Origin: an uncultured Collinsella sp.
Lineage (GTDB): Bacteria > Actinomycetota > Coriobacteriia > Coriobacteriales > Coriobacteriaceae
Assembly (NCBI GenBank): GCA_900544875.1
Contig: UQWS01000003.1
Coordinates: 72,387 to 136,386 of the forward strand
DNA: 64,000 nucleotides
Direction: 5' to 3'
Both the position numbers and the translations under genes were made by a program. Every line of letters starts with the position of its first letter. The first letter of the stretch is position 1. The notes beneath the pieces are model-generated. The model saw only the letters and a list, made by a program, of their open reading frames with translations, was not told the DNA's origin and made no database searches. Shown piece by piece: positions 42,319 to 51,241 of this stretch.

Positions 42319-42351
42319 TTGGTGCAATGGGGTCAGGTTTGTTTGCACCAA
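42319..42351. repeat. Short palindrome after the M20 peptidase gene
   Basis: TTGGTGCAA (42319-42327) pairs with TTGCACCAA (42343-42351) around TGGGGTCAGGTTTGT. It resembles the family 1 layout with a different arm sequence. The remaining 200 bp before prfA hold only the ribosome site AAAGGAG. Confidence 0.5.
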
Positions 42352-42552
42352 TCATTCCGTGCGGGTTATATGCAGGTTTGCCTGCGCACGCTATCATGTA
42401 TGGGTTAGACCGCAATTATGTACCCCATACGCGAAGGGATGCGCATGTATCTGAAGATCGACATGTTCTAGCCGGGCTTACCCCCGCAGCGGCGCCCCGC
42501 GCCCCATCAACTCTGCCGATTTTCACCTTCACGCATATAAAGGAGTCCCGCC

Positions 42553-43620
42553 ATGCGCGACAAGCTCGAAAAGATCATCAAGGCCTACGAGGAGCTCGAG
42601 AAGAAGCTTTCCGACCCGGCCGTCGCCTCCGATATCAAGGAGTTCACGCGTCTCAACAAGGAGTACGCGCACCAGTCCGACCTCATTGCCGCCTCGCGCG
42701 AGTACATCGGCGCGCTCGATGACATCGAGGCTGCCAAGGAAATGCTGCACGATACCACCGATGCCGATGAGAAGGAGATGCTCCAGATGGACATCTCCGA
42801 AAACGAGGCCAAGCTTCCCCAGCTCGAGGAAGACATCAAGTACATGCTCATCCCGAGCGACCCCAACGACGACAAGAACACCATCGTCGAGATTCGCTCC
42901 GCCGCCGGTGGCGACGAGGCGGCCATCTTTGCCGGCGACCTGTACAAGATGTATCAGCGCTTTTGCGAGTCGCGTGGCTGGAAGACTACCGTGCTCGATT
43001 CCAGCCCCAGCGAGGCCGGCGGCTTCAAGTCCATTGAGTTCAAGGTCGAGGGCGACCGCGTCTACTCCGTTATGAAGTACGAGTCCGGCGTGCACCGTGT
43101 CCAGCGCGTCCCCAAGACCGAGTCCCAGGGCCGCATCCAGACTTCAACGGCTACCGTCGCCGTGCTTCCCGAGGCCGAGGAAATCGACGTCCAGATCAAC
43201 CAGTCCGACCTGCGCATCGACACCTACTGCGCCTCCGGCCCTGGCGGTCAGTGCGTTAACACCACCTACTCCGCCGTGCGCATCACCCACCTGCCCACCA
43301 ACACCGTGGTGCAGTCGCAGGAGCAGCGTTCCCAGATCCAGAACCGCGAGGTCTGCATGCAGATGCTGCGCGCCCGTCTGTACGAGATGGAACTCGAGAA
43401 GCAGCAGGCCGAGCTCGGTGCCGAGCGCCAGAGCCAGATCGGCCACGGCAACCGTTCCGAGAAGATCCGTACCTACAACCAGCCCCAGGACCGCGTGACC
43501 GATCACCGCATCGGTTTCAACTCCACCTACAACGGCGTCCTTCTGGGTGACCAGCTCGGCACCGTGATCGAGGCGCTCGCTGCCGCCGAGCGAGCCGAGA
43601 AGCTGGCACAGGCCGTGTAG
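42553..43620 (+). CDS. prfA: Peptide chain release factor 1
   Basis: 355 residues. The GGQ motif is in SGPGGQCVNTTYSAVRITHLPT (near residue 233), and the stop-recognition PxT appears in the family-standard position before it. The N-terminal long coiled-coil helices (KIIKAYEELEKKL and so on) are as in RF1. It reads UAG and UAA stop codons and releases the peptide. The next gene but one is prmC, which methylates the GGQ glutamine. The order prfA-prmC is conserved in actinobacteria. Family 2 copy C follows the stop after 1 bp. Confidence 0.95.
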   Translation: MRDKLEKIIKAYEELEKKLSDPAVASDIKEFTRLNKEYAHQSDLIAASREYIGALDDIEAAKEMLHDTTDADEKEMLQMDISENEAKLPQLEEDIKYMLIPSDPNDDKNTIVEIRSAAGGDEAAIFAGDLYKMYQRFCESRGWKTTVLDSSPSEAGGFKSIEFKVEGDRVYSVMKYESGVHRVQRVPKTESQGRIQTSTATVAVLPEAEEIDVQINQSDLRIDTYCASGPGGQCVNTTYSAVRITHLPTNTVVQSQEQRSQIQNREVCMQMLRARLYEMELEKQQAELGAERQSQIGHGNRSEKIRTYNQPQDRVTDHRIGFNSTYNGVLLGDQLGTVIEALAAAERAEKLAQAV

Positions 43621-43866
43621 TAGGTTCCGCCGTTCTACCGAACGGCGGACCGGCCGACGCTGCGCGGGCCGCATTTGGACAATCTGACGTTCAACTTCAA
43701 GGGCGCGACCAGAAGGTCAGCGCCCTTTCGTTTCACGTCACCTTGTCTCAAATGCGACGCGCTCGCTGTCCGTCCTCTACCTGCGGCGCTGCCTTGCTCC
43801 GGATGCGGTATGCTCAACCTGCGGCGCCTTAGAGGTAGTCATTGGGGACGTTCTTAAATGACTAGG
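43621..43866. repeat. Dispersed element family 2, copy C, with family 3 tail
   Basis: Hairpin TCCGCCGTTC (43626-43635)/GAACGGCGGA (43640-43649), CGACGCTGCGCG, TGACGTTCAA, then AAGGGCGC..GACC.AGAA.GGTC..GCGCCCTT (43699-43726). It continues as CGCTGTCCGTCCTC, a second TCAACCTGCGGCG block and the TAGTCATT/AATGACTA element (43836-43864) around TTGGGGACGTTCTT. Confidence 0.7.
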
Positions 43867-44255
43867 TTGGGCACATTGCTTTGAGATGTTATTCAATCGG
43901 CTTTGATGGCCATGAAGCCGGCTACCTGCTCAAAGAAATTAGCGGCGTTTATCTGCTATTGAAAATAATGCTCAAAAAATCGTTCAAGAAGTCGCAGTGC
44001 ATTTTTTGATGCGTCGCACGTCAAGTGATTTGGCAAGTTCTTGGTTAGATATTGGTCAGTTTTGGGGCAACCTTGCCAAAAGCTTGACGGATGCAGATTT
44101 AGACGTCGACGAATGGGCACTTCAGATGGGTTCCAAGCAAAATTCTGGGCTGATTCTCGATAATCGCCTTCAATCGCCCCTTGCCAAGCGTTGGCCTCGC
44201 TTACAATCTGCTCCGACATTCGCGCGCCGTCCGGCGCTTAAGAGGGGAGGGCCCC
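43867..44255. other. Gap before prmC with no recognised gene
   Basis: About 390 bp, more AT-rich than the neighbours. Short open frames on both strands (for example 43997-44219 plus and 43956-44219 minus) show no family pattern, no ribosome site and no codon bias. It could be a decayed gene or the long leader of prmC. Confidence 0.5.
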
Positions 44256-45530
44256 ATGGCAAACGAGATTTGGACCATCAAGCGTTGTCTCGAGTGGACC
44301 AAGGAGTACCTGGCCGAGCGCGGCGAGGAGCACCCCCGTCTTTCTGCCGAGTGGCTGCTGTGCGCGGCCACGGGCCTGGCGCGCATCGACTTGTATATGC
44401 GCATGGACGAGACGCTTAACGCGGCCCAGCTCGAGACCATGCACGCGGCCGTCGTTCGTCGCGCCAAAGGCGAGCCGCTGCAGTACATCACCGGCAGCAC
44501 GCAGTTTCGCATGATCGACGTCGCGTGCGCCCCCGGTGTGCTCATCCCGCGCCCCGAGACCGAGATGCTCGTCGAAGAAGTTCTGAACTATCTGGATGCC
44601 GAGGTGCTGAGCCCCGAGGCCGCTGCCCGCCAGCGCGTGGAGCTGCCTTGGAACGATGAGGTCGAGCAGGCCCGCAAAGCCGAGGCGGCGCTGGCTGACG
44701 AACGCGCGGCCGCCGAGCGCCGTGCCGCCAACCTGACGGCCGCCGATGAGGCTGCGCTGGGTAGCGACGTGCTCGGTAGCCGCGCCTATGCCGAGGAACT
44801 GGCCGACCGCGAGGCCGAGGAAGCCGCCGCGCAGGCAGCAGAAGCCGAAGCGGCAGAAGCAGAGGCCATGGAAACCCCCGAGCCCGAGCTCGACGAATAC
44901 GGCATCGCCATTGAGGACAACGACCAACAGGCGACTCCCGCGCAAGATGCCGCCGAGGCCAACGTATCTGCCCCAGCCGAGCCCTGCACTGCCCGCGTTC
45001 TCGAGGTCGGCTGCGGCACGGGCTGCATTTCGCTCTCCCTTGCCTGGGAGCGCCGCGGCCACGTTACCTGCACCGCCACCGATATCGAGTCGCGCGCCAT
45101 CGATCTGGCCACCAAAAACCGCGACACCCTCGGCCTCACGGCAGATGAGGTTGCCTTTAGCCTCACCAACCTGGTGAGTTCCATTCCCCGCGAAGAGTGG
45201 GGCACCTTTGATGTGCTCGTCTCCAACCCACCTTACATCCCGACCGACGTCATGCGCTCGCTGCCGCACGAGGTCAAGGACTTTGAGCCCGACCTGGCGC
45301 TCGAGGGCGGCGCCGACGGCCTCGATATCTTCCGCCGCCTGCTCAACGCGGCGCCTTACATGCTGCGCGCCGGCGGCCTGTTTGCCTGCGAGCTCTACGA
45401 GGGTACCCTCGATGCCGCGGCCGAGCTCTGTCGCCAGGCAGGCCTTTCGGACGTGCGTATCGTCCATGACCTTACCGATCGCCCCCGCATCGTCCGAGCC
45501 ATCGTCACCGAGCCCAAACAGCGTATTTAA
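44256..45530 (+). CDS. prmC: Release factor glutamine methyltransferase with a 130-residue acidic insert
   Basis: 424 residues from the ATG at 44256 (AGAGGGGAGGGCC upstream). E. coli PrmC is 277. The N-terminal helical domain ends in PLQYITGSTQF and LIPRPETEMLVEEVL (to about residue 110), the methyltransferase domain restarts at ARVLEVGCGTGCISL (about 247) and has the catalytic NPPY in VSNPPYIP. Between them lie about 130 residues of Ala/Glu-rich, low-complexity sequence. It methylates the GGQ glutamine of RF1 and RF2. The split lies exactly at the domain hinge, so the fold should survive. Confidence 0.92.
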   Translation: MANEIWTIKRCLEWTKEYLAERGEEHPRLSAEWLLCAATGLARIDLYMRMDETLNAAQLETMHAAVVRRAKGEPLQYITGSTQFRMIDVACAPGVLIPRPETEMLVEEVLNYLDAEVLSPEAAARQRVELPWNDEVEQARKAEAALADERAAAERRAANLTAADEAALGSDVLGSRAYAEELADREAEEAAAQAAEAEAAEAEAMETPEPELDEYGIAIEDNDQQATPAQDAAEANVSAPAEPCTARVLEVGCGTGCISLSLAWERRGHVTCTATDIESRAIDLATKNRDTLGLTADEVAFSLTNLVSSIPREEWGTFDVLVSNPPYIPTDVMRSLPHEVKDFEPDLALEGGADGLDIFRRLLNAAPYMLRAGGLFACELYEGTLDAAAELCRQAGLSDVRIVHDLTDRPRIVRAIVTEPKQRI

Positions 45531-45605
45531 GCTGAATTAATAGACATTTGCGCAAGTTTGTCCTTGCAATATACCGTAAAACTTCTACTATAGAAGGAGA
45601 AAGGT

Positions 45606-46001
45606 ATGTCAAATCAGCTGCATCGGTACCGTATCGTGCTTGATTACATTGAACCTTGGCTTGATGAGCAGGATGAAGCTACGCTGAAGCAGATTTATGC
45701 AGACCTTTTGGTGCTCGAGAAGGAAGGTCCCAGCCTTGGTCGTCCGCTGGTTGACCGCGTAAAGGGCTCGAAGCTTCATCATTTAAAGGAGCTGAGAGTG
45801 ACGTCGTGTGGTGGGCAGGTGATTCGCATCCTCTTCGCCTTTGACCCCAAGCGCCAGGCGGTATTGCTATTGGCGGGTGATAAGTCGCGAGCGGGATCGT
45901 CAAGGGCAAAATGGAACGGCTGGTATGCGATCAACATTCCAAAGGCCGAGCAAATATACCGTCGCCACGTAAGGAGGCTCGATCGAGATGGAACTGCATG
46001 A
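45606..46001 (+). CDS. HigB-like (Gp49/RelE-superfamily) toxin
   Basis: 131 residues after GAAGGAGAAAGGT. Core pattern: LEKEGPSLGRPLVDRVKGSKLHHLKELRVTS, then VIRILFAFDPKRQAVLLLAGDK and KWNGWY, read in parts; this is the phage Gp49/HigB group. It would cleave mRNA on the ribosome. The gene precedes its antitoxin (toxin first) and overlaps it by 14 bp, as in higBA. It is inserted between prmC and sua5, which are neighbours in many actinobacteria. Confidence 0.87.
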   Translation: MSNQLHRYRIVLDYIEPWLDEQDEATLKQIYADLLVLEKEGPSLGRPLVDRVKGSKLHHLKELRVTSCGGQVIRILFAFDPKRQAVLLLAGDKSRAGSSRAKWNGWYAINIPKAEQIYRRHVRRLDRDGTA

Positions 46002-46290
46002 GTATATGGAATCTCGCGGGATAACACGCGACTCCATTACCGCCGAGCAGGAGAGGACTCGCGATCGTATCGAAGCCTATAAGCTTGCTCAGATTCGCAG
46101 GCTAAAAGATCTAACACAGGCGTCGGTCGCCCAATCGATGGGCGTTTCTCAAAAACGCGTATCCGAGCTCGAGCGTGGGGAATTGGGTTCGATGAGGCTT
46201 GACACGCTGAGCAGGTACGCAGAGAGCCTCGGCGGAAAACTGGTTGCAAGCATCGAGTTTCCCGATCGTACCGTTACGCTTGCGCGCTAA
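45988..46290 (+). CDS. HigA-like XRE-family antitoxin
   Basis: 100 residues. The helix-turn-helix reads LAQIRRLKDLTQASVAQSMGVSQKRVSELERGELGSMRLDTLSRYAESLGG, given in pieces, the XRE pattern. It neutralises the upstream toxin and probably represses the operon. Its start overlaps the toxin gene by 14 bp, which couples translation. Confidence 0.87.
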   Translation: MELHEYMESRGITRDSITAEQERTRDRIEAYKLAQIRRLKDLTQASVAQSMGVSQKRVSELERGELGSMRLDTLSRYAESLGGKLVASIEFPDRTVTLAR

Positions 46291-46438
46291 AAATCTTCAA
46301 TTAACCCCCTCACTTTCACCGACTACAAGAGCCGCTCACCAAACCAACATGCGCTCTGGGCAAATAGGTTGAACGTTTCGTGCGAGAATGCCCCTCAGTA
46401 AACAAACTTGCACCAGAGCGTAAGGGGCTGGCATACAC

Positions 46439-47182
46439 ATGCAGACGGTCTATCGGGTATTCGAGGGAGCGCGTGAGCCGCATCGGCTTGCCGTCGAGCG
46501 TACGGCCGAGGTGCTCGGCCGCGGCGGCCTGGCGCTGATTCCGACCGAGACCGTCTATGGCGTTGCCGTGGCAGTCAACGCCTTCTCGGACGCCGTGCCC
46601 CAAGATACAGGCGAATTCCCATCGTGGCCGCGCGATCCGCAGGCTGCCGTCAATGGCGCCGCGGTCCCTGCGCTCGGTACCGGCTACCGCCGTATCTTCA
46701 CTCTCAAGCAACGTGAACTCACCCAAACGGTCGCCTGGCTGGTCGATGGCGTCGAGGCACTCGACCGCTATGGCGTGGATATCCCGGAAGATGCCCGCGT
46801 GCTCGCGCGACGATGCTGGCCGGGAGCCCTGACTATCGTGGTCAAGGCGGCTCCCTGCGTGCCGACCTTTATGCGTGCTGCCGACGACACCGTGGCCCTG
46901 CGCGCTTCGGCCTCTCCCGTGGTCCAAGCGCTCATCCGCGCCTGCGGCAGTCCCCTTGCCTGCACGAGCGCCAACACACACGGCGCGCCTTCGCCGGCAA
47001 GCTTTGCCGCCGTCGAAGGTCGCATCCTGGAGGGGGTCGATGTTGCCGTCGACGCCGGCGAGACCCCGTGTCGCGACGCCTCGACCATCGTGTCGTTCCA
47101 GCACGGCGGGCTCCAGATCCTGCGCCAAGGCGCACTTCCCGCATCAGAGATCGAACGGGTCCTGTCCGACCCGATGCAATAG
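46439..47182 (+). CDS. L-threonylcarbamoyladenylate synthase (Sua5/YciO/YrdC)
   Basis: 247 residues. LIPTETVYGVAVAVNAF, the KQRELTQTVAW block, RRCWPGALTIVVKA and LACTSANTHGAPSP are the YrdC-domain hallmarks. It makes threonylcarbamoyl-AMP for the t6A37 modification of tRNAs reading ANN codons. There is an insert near residues 55-75 (GEFPSWPRDPQAAVNG) not usual for the family. It is 13 bp before glpK. Confidence 0.88.
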   Translation: MQTVYRVFEGAREPHRLAVERTAEVLGRGGLALIPTETVYGVAVAVNAFSDAVPQDTGEFPSWPRDPQAAVNGAAVPALGTGYRRIFTLKQRELTQTVAWLVDGVEALDRYGVDIPEDARVLARRCWPGALTIVVKAAPCVPTFMRAADDTVALRASASPVVQALIRACGSPLACTSANTHGAPSPASFAAVEGRILEGVDVAVDAGETPCRDASTIVSFQHGGLQILRQGALPASEIERVLSDPMQ

Positions 47183-47195
47183 AAAGGTGTAAGCG

Positions 47196-48737
47196 ATGTC
47201 GTTGAATCTGGGCAGCCTGGGCATGGAAGATGCCTCGTTTAACTTTGGCGGTTCCTACATCATGGCGCTCGACTGCGGCACCACCTCGGTACTTGCGACC
47301 ATCGTCGACGAGTACGGCTGCATCGTCGCGCAGGCACGTCGTAGCGTCAAAACCAGCTTCCCGCGTCCCGGTTGGATAGAGCAAGACCCCATGGAGGTGC
47401 TTGCCAGCCAGATCGGCGTGATGATGGAGGTCCAGTTTAAGAGCGGCATCCATTCTGACCGCATCGCCGCCATCGGTATCTCCAACCAGCGCGAGACCAC
47501 GGTGGTGTGGGACCGCATAAGCGGCCAACCCATCTATAACGCCATCGTGTGGCAATGCCGTCGCACCGCACCTCTGATCGACGAGCTGGTCGAGCGGGGC
47601 GCAGAAGAGCTGGTGCGCTCCCGCACGGGACTCACGCTCGATCCGTATTTCTCGGCTTCCAAGGTGCAGTGGATCCTCGACAACGTCGACGGTGCGCGTG
47701 AGAGCGCGGCGGCGGGCGACCTCATGTTCGGCACCATCGACACCTGGCTCATCTACAACCTCACCGGCAGTCAGGTCTTTGCCACCGACTACACCAATGC
47801 CAGCCGCACGGCGCTCTTTAATATCCATACGCTCGATTGGGACGACGACCTGCTGGCGCTCTTTGACGTTCCACGTTCCATGATGCCCGAGGTTCGCTGG
47901 AGCTCGGGTGACTACGGCCGCGTCGCGAGCGACATCATGACCAACATGCCGCCCATCATGGGTGTGGCGGGCGACCAGCAGGCGTCGCTGTTCGGTCACT
48001 GCTGCTTCCATCCCGGCCAGACCAAAAACACCTATGGCACGGGCTGCTTTATGCTCATGAACACCGGCGACGAGATCGTCGAATCCAAGAACGGTCTGGT
48101 CTCCACCATCGGTATCGCTGCGAACGGGAAGATCAGCTATGCGCTCGAGGGCTCCATCTTTGCTGCCGGTTCCACCATGAACTGGCTTCGCAACAACATG
48201 GGCATCATCTCGAGCGTGAGCGAGTCGGCACAACTCGCCGCTTCGATTAGCGACAACGAGGGCTGCTACTTCGTTCCCGCCTTTGCGGGTCTGGGCGCTC
48301 CCTGGTGGGACCCGCATGCCCGCGGTATCGTGTGCGGTCTGACCGGCGCCTCGAGCCGTGCGACCATCGTACGTGCCGCCTGCGAATCCATGGCATATCA
48401 GAGCTACGACGTGCTGCGCGCCATGGAGCAGGACGTGGGGCTTTCGATCGAGCGCCTGTCTGTCGATGGCGGTGCCTCGCGCAACGAGTTCATCATGCAA
48501 TTCCAGGCCGACCTGCTGGATATCCCCGTGCTGCAATGCGAGACGGTGGAGACCACGGCAATCGGTGCCGCGTACTTGGCGGGTCTTGCCGTCGGCTATT
48601 GGGAAGACCTGGAAGAGCTGGAGCAAAATGCCCAGATCGTTAGGACCTTCCTTCCCCACATGTCCGCCGAGCGCCGCGAACAAAACCTTGCGGGCTGGTG
48701 TGATGCAGTCAGGCGCTCGCTCAGTACCGCACAGTAG
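47196..48737 (+). CDS. glpK: Glycerol kinase
   Basis: 513 residues. The FGGY-family start IMALDCGTTSVLATIVDEYG, the glycerol-site block GISNQRETTVVWDR and NAIVWQCRRT, the MGVAGDQQASLFGHCCF block and the late LSVDGGASRNEFIMQFQAD are present. It phosphorylates glycerol to glycerol-3-phosphate. An extra 20 N-terminal residues precede the usual start. It is in a likely operon with sua5. No facilitator or dehydrogenase is beside it. Confidence 0.92.
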   Translation: MSLNLGSLGMEDASFNFGGSYIMALDCGTTSVLATIVDEYGCIVAQARRSVKTSFPRPGWIEQDPMEVLASQIGVMMEVQFKSGIHSDRIAAIGISNQRETTVVWDRISGQPIYNAIVWQCRRTAPLIDELVERGAEELVRSRTGLTLDPYFSASKVQWILDNVDGARESAAAGDLMFGTIDTWLIYNLTGSQVFATDYTNASRTALFNIHTLDWDDDLLALFDVPRSMMPEVRWSSGDYGRVASDIMTNMPPIMGVAGDQQASLFGHCCFHPGQTKNTYGTGCFMLMNTGDEIVESKNGLVSTIGIAANGKISYALEGSIFAAGSTMNWLRNNMGIISSVSESAQLAASISDNEGCYFVPAFAGLGAPWWDPHARGIVCGLTGASSRATIVRAACESMAYQSYDVLRAMEQDVGLSIERLSVDGGASRNEFIMQFQADLLDIPVLQCETVETTAIGAAYLAGLAVGYWEDLEELEQNAQIVRTFLPHMSAERREQNLAGWCDAVRRSLSTAQ

Positions 48738-48860
48738 GGCTGCGATGGGCTGCTCGATACAACAAACCGCTAAACTAATGCATGGCGTGCGGCGGCAACA
48801 TTGCTGCGCGCCTTGTCAGCAAGGCCGTTTTGCGGCCGCAACGAAAGGGGCAATCAACCC

Positions 48861-49508
48861 ATGACCGTCACCTATGATGCGTCCCGTGTGACGCTTGTCG
48901 ATCACCCGCTCGTTCAGCACAAGCTGTCGATCCTGCGCGATAAAAACACCGGCACCAACCAGTTCCGCCAGCTCGTGCGCGAGCTTGCGCTCTTTGACGG
49001 CTACGAGGCCATGCGCGACCTGCCTATGGAAGACGTCGAGGTCGAGACCCCCATCACTACCGCCACGTTCAAACAGCTTGCCGGCAAGAAACTCGCCATC
49101 GTGCCCATCCTGCGTGCGGGCCTTGGCATGGTCGACGGCATCCTCGACCTGGTGCCCTCCGCTCGCGTGGGCCACATCGGCATGGAGCGCGACGAGGTCA
49201 CCCACGAGCCGCATGAGTATTACTGCAAGATGCCCAAGGATATCGACCAGCGTATCTGCCTGGTTGTCGACCCCATGCTCGCCACGGGCGGTTCGGCCGA
49301 GATGGCTATCAGCTACCTGCGCGAGCGCGGTGTCAAGGACATCCGCATGCTGTGCATCGTCGCCGCGCCCGAGGGCCTCAAGTCGCTGACCGAGAAGGAT
49401 CCTGACGTACATATTTATACGTGCGCCATCGATGACCATCTCAACGAGGCCGCCTACATCGTTCCCGGCCTGGGCGACGCCGGCGACCGCATCTACGGCA
49501 CGCTCTAG
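48861..49508 (+). CDS. upp: Uracil phosphoribosyltransferase
   Basis: 215 residues from the ATG at 48861 (GAAAGGGG upstream). The uracil/PRPP motifs are [35 protein letters not shown] and the PRPP loop [16 protein letters not shown]. It salvages uracil to UMP with PRPP. It precedes the ATP synthase operon by about 190 bp of promoter region. Confidence 0.94.
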   Translation: MTVTYDASRVTLVDHPLVQHKLSILRDKNTGTNQFRQLVRELALFDGYEAMRDLPMEDVEVETPITTATFKQLAGKKLAIVPILRAGLGMVDGILDLVPSARVGHIGMERDEVTHEPHEYYCKMPKDIDQRICLVVDPMLATGGSAEMAISYLRERGVKDIRMLCIVAAPEGLKSLTEKDPDVHIYTCAIDDHLNEAAYIVPGLGDAGDRIYGTL

Positions 49509-49699
49509 TCGCTGGGCTAAACGGCCGTGGCTGCAAATACGAAGAAACGGTGCGCGCGGACGAACAAAAGGCGACCGCGCGCACTCCTGTTAACGGACGT
49601 TTTGCCCTGCAGGGTTCGAGAAAAACGTATTACCGTACCTGCGGCATAAAGAAGGTCTTAAGAAAACGAACAGGTGCGTATTAACCGATGCTTTTTCGG

Positions 49700-49727
49700 T
49701 TGTACTTTAGCGATTGGCTCGTACAAT
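49700..49727 (+). promoter_or_regulatory. Promoter of the ATP synthase operon
   Basis: TTGTAC (49700-49705), a 16-base spacer and TACAAT (49722-49727). Transcription would start near 49734, so any upstream start codon for the first gene, such as the TTG at 49714, would not be translated. Confidence 0.6.
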
Positions 49728-49788
49728 ATTCACCAATGTTTGGCGGGAACTGTTCTGTGAGGCGTTAAAGAGGAAAGTGAGGACGCCA

Positions 49789-50100
49789 GTGTTTCAGATA
49801 GCCGATCTGCTCGCTATCGTTGCAGGCGCCATCGCGGGCGCAATTGCCTTCCTTCCCTTTGTCTTTACGCTCAAGCCGGTTCTTGACGATAAACAGAATG
49901 CGGACATGCTCAAGGGTATGGTGAGTCTGGCGGTCTCGGCAATCGCCCTGCTCGTCTTTACCTTGGTTGTGTTTGTGTTGTTCGGAGAGGCATTTCGCAT
50001 GTTCCTCCTGGGCGAGGCGATCGGCTTCGTGGCCTTTATGGCCGCCTGCGCGGTTCGCGTCGCCAAGGCGCTGCGAGATCCTCATGAGGTCGAAAGGTAA
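49789..50100 (+). CDS. atpI: ATP synthase I-like small membrane protein
   Basis: 103 residues from the GTG at 49789, chosen because GTGAGG lies 6 bases before it and the likely transcript starts near 49734. It has about four helices (LLAIVAGAIAGAIAFLPFVF, SLAVSAIALLVFTLVVFVLFG and others) and matches the place of atpI at the head of atp operons. AtpI-type proteins help assemble the c-ring or take up magnesium. Similarity is low, so the call rests on context and hydropathy. Confidence 0.6.
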   Translation: MFQIADLLAIVAGAIAGAIAFLPFVFTLKPVLDDKQNADMLKGMVSLAVSAIALLVFTLVVFVLFGEAFRMFLLGEAIGFVAFMAACAVRVAKALRDPHEVER

Positions 50101-50103
50101 GTC

Positions 50104-50907
50104 GTGGAAATTTTTGAAAAGCTGCCTGATGAGATTAATCATCTGGTCAGCGAGTTCAGCTCCACCCCTGTCGTGGGCGATCTGAGCTGCGGCATCACGC
50201 AGTACTCGTTTTGGCTGATCGTCTCCACGATCGTGCTCCTGATCGTCCTGGCCGTGTTCAAGAAGAAGCAGACCCTGGTTCCCAAGGGCTTCTTCGTCAA
50301 CGGTTTCGAGTACATCATCGAGTACGTCGAGAACGATATCGGCAAGGGTGTCGTGGGTGAGAACTGGAAGAAGCACTTCCCGTTCCTGTGCTCGCTTTTC
50401 CTGTTCATCCTGATCAATAACATGATCGGCCTGATCCCGGGAATGAAGCCCGGCACCGGCGCAATCGGCTCCACCGCCGCACTCGCCATTTTCGCCTTCG
50501 TGTACTTCATCTACTACGGATGCAAGGCTCACGGCGTGATCGGCTACATCAAGAGCCTCGCCCCGCAGGGCGTGAGCTTCCCGATGAACGTGCTCGTGTG
50601 GGTCGTCGAGCTTTTCTCGACCTTCCTGCGCCTCATCACGCTCGCCGTCCGTCTGTTCTGCAACATGTTCGCAGGACACGTGGTCATGGGCTCGTTCGCC
50701 ATCATGGCGAGCATGTTCATGCAGCCGCTGCTTCAGCAGGTTTCCGCGGCGCACGCCGTCGGCGCCCTGCCTTCGCTGGCCTGGCTTGCCATCCTCATCC
50801 TGATCTATGCGATCGAGCTTGTGGTCGGCGCTATCCAGGCTTACGTCTTCACGGTCCTTACCGCCGTGTATGTCTCTGAGGCAGAGGAGGTCGCGGAGGA
50901 GGAGTAG
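50104..50907 (+). CDS. atpB: F1Fo ATP synthase subunit a
   Basis: 267 residues from the GTG at 50104. The essential Arg is in LITLAVRLFCNMFAGH, and the family C-terminal helix pair (LELLVALIQ-like IELVVGAIQAYVFTVL) follows. It forms the proton half-channels beside the c-ring. It starts 3 bp after the I-like gene. The last residues are acidic (EAEEVAEEE). Confidence 0.95.
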   Translation: MEIFEKLPDEINHLVSEFSSTPVVGDLSCGITQYSFWLIVSTIVLLIVLAVFKKKQTLVPKGFFVNGFEYIIEYVENDIGKGVVGENWKKHFPFLCSLFLFILINNMIGLIPGMKPGTGAIGSTAALAIFAFVYFIYYGCKAHGVIGYIKSLAPQGVSFPMNVLVWVVELFSTFLRLITLAVRLFCNMFAGHVVMGSFAIMASMFMQPLLQQVSAAHAVGALPSLAWLAILILIYAIELVVGAIQAYVFTVLTAVYVSEAEEVAEEE

Positions 50908-51031
50908 TCTTCCGTTCGTGCCTTAAAGGTAAGGCAATTCGTTAAACCGCCGGTGCCCGTACCCATGGAGCCCGGCAGTTATAAAAAGGTTATCCTGCGT
51001 GAAATAAGACACGCACGACAAAGGAGGAATC

Positions 51032-51226
51032 GTGGGAGTTATCGGTTACGGTCTCGGTGTTATCGGCGCTGGTCTTGCTATCGGCCTGTCTGCTCTGGGT
51101 GCTACGGGTGCTATGGCCCGTCAGCCTGAGGTCCAGGGCCGCGTGTTCACCGTCTTCATCATGGGCTCCGCCTTCGGCGAGGCTCTGGCTCTGATCGGCT
51201 TCGTTGTCGCGCTGATCGTTAAATAG
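51032..51226 (+). CDS. atpE: F1Fo ATP synthase subunit c
   Basis: 64 residues from the GTG at 51032. Helix 1 is GVIGAGLAIGLSALGATGAMARQPE with the loop RQPE, and helix 2 carries the ion-binding Glu in SAFGEALALIGF. The Gln and Ser/Thr ligands of sodium-specific rings are not seen, so proton coupling is likely. It is shorter than the usual 75-80 residues. RBS AAAGGAGGAAT. Confidence 0.93.
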   Translation: MGVIGYGLGVIGAGLAIGLSALGATGAMARQPEVQGRVFTVFIMGSAFGEALALIGFVVALIVK

Positions 51227-51241
51227 CACGGAGCGTCAAGT

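Noticed and set aside
42444..42471. A very short plus-strand frame (start RMYLKIDMF) before prfA
   Set aside because: It is too short to support as a gene. rpmE often stands here in actinobacteria, but the residues do not match ribosomal protein L31.
43956..44219. Small open frames on both strands before prmC
   Set aside because: No ribosome site, no family pattern and no codon bias. They are described only as an unassigned gap.
49714..49788. An upstream TTG start for the atpI-like gene
   Set aside because: It lies before the probable transcription start near 49734 and has no ribosome site. The GTG at 49789 has one.
51032..51226. Sodium-coupled ATP synthase
   Set aside because: Subunit c lacks the Gln and Ser/Thr ligands of sodium-binding rings and keeps only the Glu, so proton coupling is more likely.
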